Of a stretch of DNA of 8,072 nucleotides, positions 6,653 to 8,072 are shown piece after piece. The translations under genes were made by a program, and so were the position numbers. The stretch comes from Hymenobacter sp. (GTDB lineage: Bacteria > Bacteroidota > Bacteroidia > Cytophagales > Hymenobacteraceae), in the NCBI GenBank assembly GCA_025362615.1, contig JANYFQ010000326.1, forward strand, positions 1 through 8,072. Reading direction: 5' to 3'. Positions within the stretch are counted from its first letter, which is position 1. Every line of letters starts with the position of its first letter. The notes below the pieces were generated by a model. The model searched no databases. It was not told where the DNA came from and saw nothing but the letters and a program-made list of their open reading frames with translations.

Positions 6653-7348
6653 ATGAAAAGCTACCGCCACCTCTTCTTCGACCTCGACCATACCCTGTGG
6701 GACTTTGACCGTAACGCCGGCGAGACCCTGCACACGCTATTCGACCTGCACAACCTGGGCCGCTACGGCACCTTTACAGTGGAAGAATTTATCGCCCGCT
6801 ACCAGGACGTGAACCATGCACTTTGGCGGCTCTACCAAGCCAATAAAATCTCGCAGACCCAGCTGCGGGCCACCCGCTTCGTGCGCACCCTCACCCGCCT
6901 CGGCGTGCCCGAAGCCGAGATACCCGCCGAAATCTCCGCCCAGTTCACCGAGATGCTGCCCCAGAAAAAAGCCGTCTTCCCGCACACCCACGAAACACTG
7001 GCCTACCTGCAAACCAAGTATCAATTGCATTTGATAACCAACGGTTTCAATGATATTCAGTACCTCAAGCTGGAGTCGTCGGACCTGACCAAATACTTCG
7101 GCCAAATCATCACCTCCGAACACAGCGGCTGCCTCAAGCCCGACCCCCAAATGTTTGCCCACGCCCTGCAAGCCGCCGGAGCTACCGCCCAGGAAAGCCT
7201 CATGGTCGGCGACAATCTTGAGTGTGACGTGCTGGGCGCCTACAACGCGGGCATCGACCAGGTGTATTTCAACCCGGCCCGCCGCAGCCACCGAATGCAA
7301 ATAACTTACGAAATCGCGTCGCTGGACGAATTGCGGCGGTTTCTATAA
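6653..7348 (+). CDS. yjjG: HAD-superfamily noncanonical pyrimidine nucleotidase, YjjG family
   Basis: This 231-residue cytosolic phosphatase has all four HAD motifs. Motif I is FFD10-L-D12-HTLWDF, with the nucleophile Asp10 and acid/base Asp12. Motif II is LITN-G with Thr129. Motif III is K162-P163. Motif IV is VGD187-N-LECD192, which binds magnesium. A helical cap fills residues 18-105, making it a C1-cap enzyme. The DLDHTLWDFDRNA opening, HLITNGFNDIQYLKL and the SEHSGCLKPDPQMF segment are characteristic of the YjjG group, which dephosphorylates noncanonical pyrimidine nucleoside monophosphates as a house-cleaning reaction. Length matches the family (about 225-235). The gene follows the prenyltransferase after 58 bases without an obvious terminator, so the two may be co-transcribed. 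Substrate is inferred from the family. Confidence 0.9.
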   Translation: MKSYRHLFFDLDHTLWDFDRNAGETLHTLFDLHNLGRYGTFTVEEFIARYQDVNHALWRLYQANKISQTQLRATRFVRTLTRLGVPEAEIPAEISAQFTEMLPQKKAVFPHTHETLAYLQTKYQLHLITNGFNDIQYLKLESSDLTKYFGQIITSEHSGCLKPDPQMFAHALQAAGATAQESLMVGDNLECDVLGAYNAGIDQVYFNPARRSHRMQITYEIASLDELRRFL

Positions 7349-7363
7349 AAGTTTGAGTGAATT

Positions 7364-7607
7364 GGTTTTCGGTGTTTGGTTTTGGGGGTTGGGTGTTAGG
7401 CACTGCTGCTACGCGGGCTGTTTCTTGTTTCTCGTTGCTTGTTCGTGCCTTCTGAGCGGTTTTGAGGCCCGAATGCAACAAGAAACAAGCAACAACCTGA
7501 AACACAAGGCACTCAAATTCCCTGCGTAGCAGCAGTTAGATATTGGGTAGGAGCATAGACCAAAAACCAGATACTTAACACCCAAAACTAAAAATCTAAC
7601 ACCAAGA
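7364..7607. repeat. Outer inverted pair of period-7 tandem arrays
   Basis: From 7364 the left array reads GGTTTTC, GGTGTTT, GGTTTTG, GGGGTTG, GGTGTTA, GG: five units of seven bases. From 7559 the right array reads ACCAAAA, ACCAGAT, ACTTAAC, ACCCAAA, ACTAAAA, ATCTAAC, ACCAAGA: seven units of seven bases. The unit consensus GGTnTTn on the left is the reverse complement of nAAnACC on the right, so the arrays face each other. The longest exact arm match noted is TGGGTGTTA (7390-7398) with TAACACCCA (7576-7584). The unit phase is kept across the arrays although individual units differ, which points to tandem duplication followed by drift or to selection on spacing. Confidence 0.8.
7402..7536. repeat. 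Inner inverted repeat with a second set of period-7 arrays
   Basis: A perfect 13-base inverted repeat brackets the element: ACTGCTGCTACGC (7402-7414) with GCGTAGCAGCAGT (7524-7536). Inside it, another heptamer array, TGTTTCT, TGTTTCT, CGTTGCT, TGTTCGT (7419-7446), faces its complement AGAAACA, AGCAACA (7481-7494). Exact inner matches include GTTGCTTGTT (7434-7443) with AACAAGCAAC (7484-7493), and GTGCCTT (7445-7451) with AAGGCAC (7506-7512). The centre (about 7454-7475) is unique. The whole can fold into a long imperfect stem nested inside the outer arrays. It has no transposase and no detectable target duplication. Confidence 0.8.
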
Positions 7608-7621
7608 AACGCCCGCCCATC

Positions 7622-7629
7622 TACCTTTG
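7622..7629 (+). promoter_or_regulatory. Bacteroidota -7 box upstream of the dehydrogenase gene
   Basis: TACCTTTG matches TAnnTTTG exactly and ends 30 bases before ATG 7660, a typical leader distance. The surrounding decamer CTACCTTTGC is identical to that before the ferredoxin gene (4662-4671). No TTG is found at the expected -33 distance (about 7596-7602), where the outer heptamer array lies instead, so the upstream element is missing or degenerate. Confidence 0.5.
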
Positions 7630-7659
7630 CCCCTCTCCCACCCCAACCCCCAAAACCTC

Positions 7660-8072
7660 ATGGCCAACGGCTTTTTTAACGTCCCCAAACCCATCAACGA
7701 GCCGGTAAAAGGCTACGCGCCCGGTTCGCTCGAACGCGCCGAGTTGCAGGCCGAACTCGCCCGCCTCAAGGCCACGACCCTGGATGTTCCGATGCACATT
7801 GGCGGGGCCGAAATCCGCACCGGCAAGGCCCAGCGCATCAGCCCGCCGCACGACCACGCGCATACCCTGGGCCACTTCCATGCCGGCGACAAAACCCATG
7901 TCAGCCAGGCTATTGACGCGGCCCTCGCCGCCCGCCCGCTCTGGAGCGAGCTGCCCTGGGAGCACCGCGCGGCCATCTTCCTCAAAGCCGCCGACCTGCT
8001 CGCCGGCCCCTACCGTGCCCGCCTCAACGCGGCTACCATGCTGGGGCAGAGCAAGAACGCCTTCCAGGCCGA
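7660..8072 (+). CDS. pruA: L-glutamate gamma-semialdehyde (1-pyrroline-5-carboxylate) dehydrogenase, 5' part
   Basis: The frame opens at ATG 7660 and runs off the right edge, giving 137 complete codons of an enzyme that is normally about 540 residues. The N-terminus MANGFFNVPKPINEPVKGYAPGS, the HIGGAEIRTGKAQRISPPHDH segment and the edge motif MLGQSKNAFQA are characteristic of the P5C dehydrogenase branch of the aldehyde dehydrogenase superfamily. In that branch the N-terminal region leads into the NAD-binding domain. The enzyme oxidises glutamate semialdehyde, formed from proline or ornithine, to glutamate with NAD. The catalytic Cys and Glu lie beyond the window, so integrity cannot be judged. 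The start is supported by the family's usual N-terminal length and by a -7 promoter box 30 bases upstream. Confidence 0.9.
   Translation, partial: MANGFFNVPKPINEPVKGYAPGSLERAELQAELARLKATTLDVPMHIGGAEIRTGKAQRISPPHDHAHTLGHFHAGDKTHVSQAIDAALAARPLWSELPWEHRAAIFLKAADLLAGPYRARLNAATMLGQSKNAFQA

Larger units (their letters stand above)
7349..7659. other. 311-base intergenic region occupied by a compound inverted-repeat element
   Basis: No credible gene is present. The sequence switches from G/T-rich on the left to C/A-rich on the right, reflecting nested inverted arrays (itemised separately). A short open frame on the minus strand (7269-7505) exists only because the repeats lack stops in that frame; it overlaps the nucleotidase and looks like nothing known. 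The last 40 bases hold a -7-like promoter box before the dehydrogenase gene. No clean intrinsic terminator for the nucleotidase gene is visible, so the large stem might serve that purpose. Confidence 0.75.

Noticed and set aside
6737..7300. 187-residue open frame on the minus strand
   Set aside because: Antisense to the YjjG-family nucleotidase, which has all four HAD motifs; the antisense product resembles nothing known.
7402..7536. Insertion sequence or MITE bounded by the 13-base inverted repeat
   Set aside because: No transposase frame, no clear target duplication next to the repeats, and the arrays extend beyond the inverted repeat on both sides. A decayed MITE cannot be excluded but is not supported.
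7364..7607. CRISPR array
   Set aside because: Units are only seven bases, directly abutting with no spacers, and arranged in inverted orientation; no cas genes are present.
7621..7965. 114-residue minus-strand open frame at the right end
   Set aside because: Antisense to the start of the P5C dehydrogenase gene, whose N-terminus is clearly recognised.

Overview
The window looks like chromosomal DNA from a GC-rich member of the Bacteroidota, most likely Hymenobacter or a close relative in the Cytophagales. Three things point there. A long secreted protein ends in a type IX secretion (Por) sorting domain. Upstream DNA carries Bacteroidota-type -7 boxes (TAnnTTTG) and no Shine-Dalgarno sequences. 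Finally, GC-rich genes rich in Ala, Leu and Pro are separated by AT-rich spacers. The genus is inferred from general character, not from a marker gene.

Layout, left to right. (1) 1-582 (+): the 3' end of a CcmF/CcsA-type cytochrome c haem lyase gene, cut by the window edge. (2) 748-3564 (-): a 938-residue secreted, multidomain beta-sandwich protein with a T9SS type A sorting domain, convergent with gene 1. A strong hairpin terminator lies between them. (3) 3782-4627 (+): a Rossmann-like/DUF2520 protein, divergent from gene 2. (4) 4769-5098 (+): an adrenodoxin-type [2Fe-2S] ferredoxin with its own predicted promoter. (5) 5222-5458 (+): a small IscX protein, followed by an intrinsic terminator. 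(6) 5659-6594 (+): a UbiA-family membrane prenyltransferase. (7) 6653-7348 (+): a YjjG-type HAD nucleotidase. (8) A 311-base gap filled by an elaborate inverted-repeat element. (9) 7660-8072 (+): the 5' end of a 1-pyrroline-5-carboxylate dehydrogenase (PruA-type) gene, cut by the right edge.

Functionally, the ferredoxin and IscX form a small iron-sulfur cluster assembly module, matching the fdx-iscX tail of the proteobacterial isc operon. The remaining genes are housekeeping or lipid/nucleotide metabolism genes with no evident shared pathway, apart from the surface or secreted protein.

I found no defence system, prophage, CRISPR array, transposase, tRNA or rRNA. The most unusual material is non-coding: two intergenic elements whose arms are short tandem arrays (period 8 at 5101-5216, period 7 at 7364-7607) arranged as inverted pairs, plus twin 15-base palindromes in the predicted ferredoxin leader.
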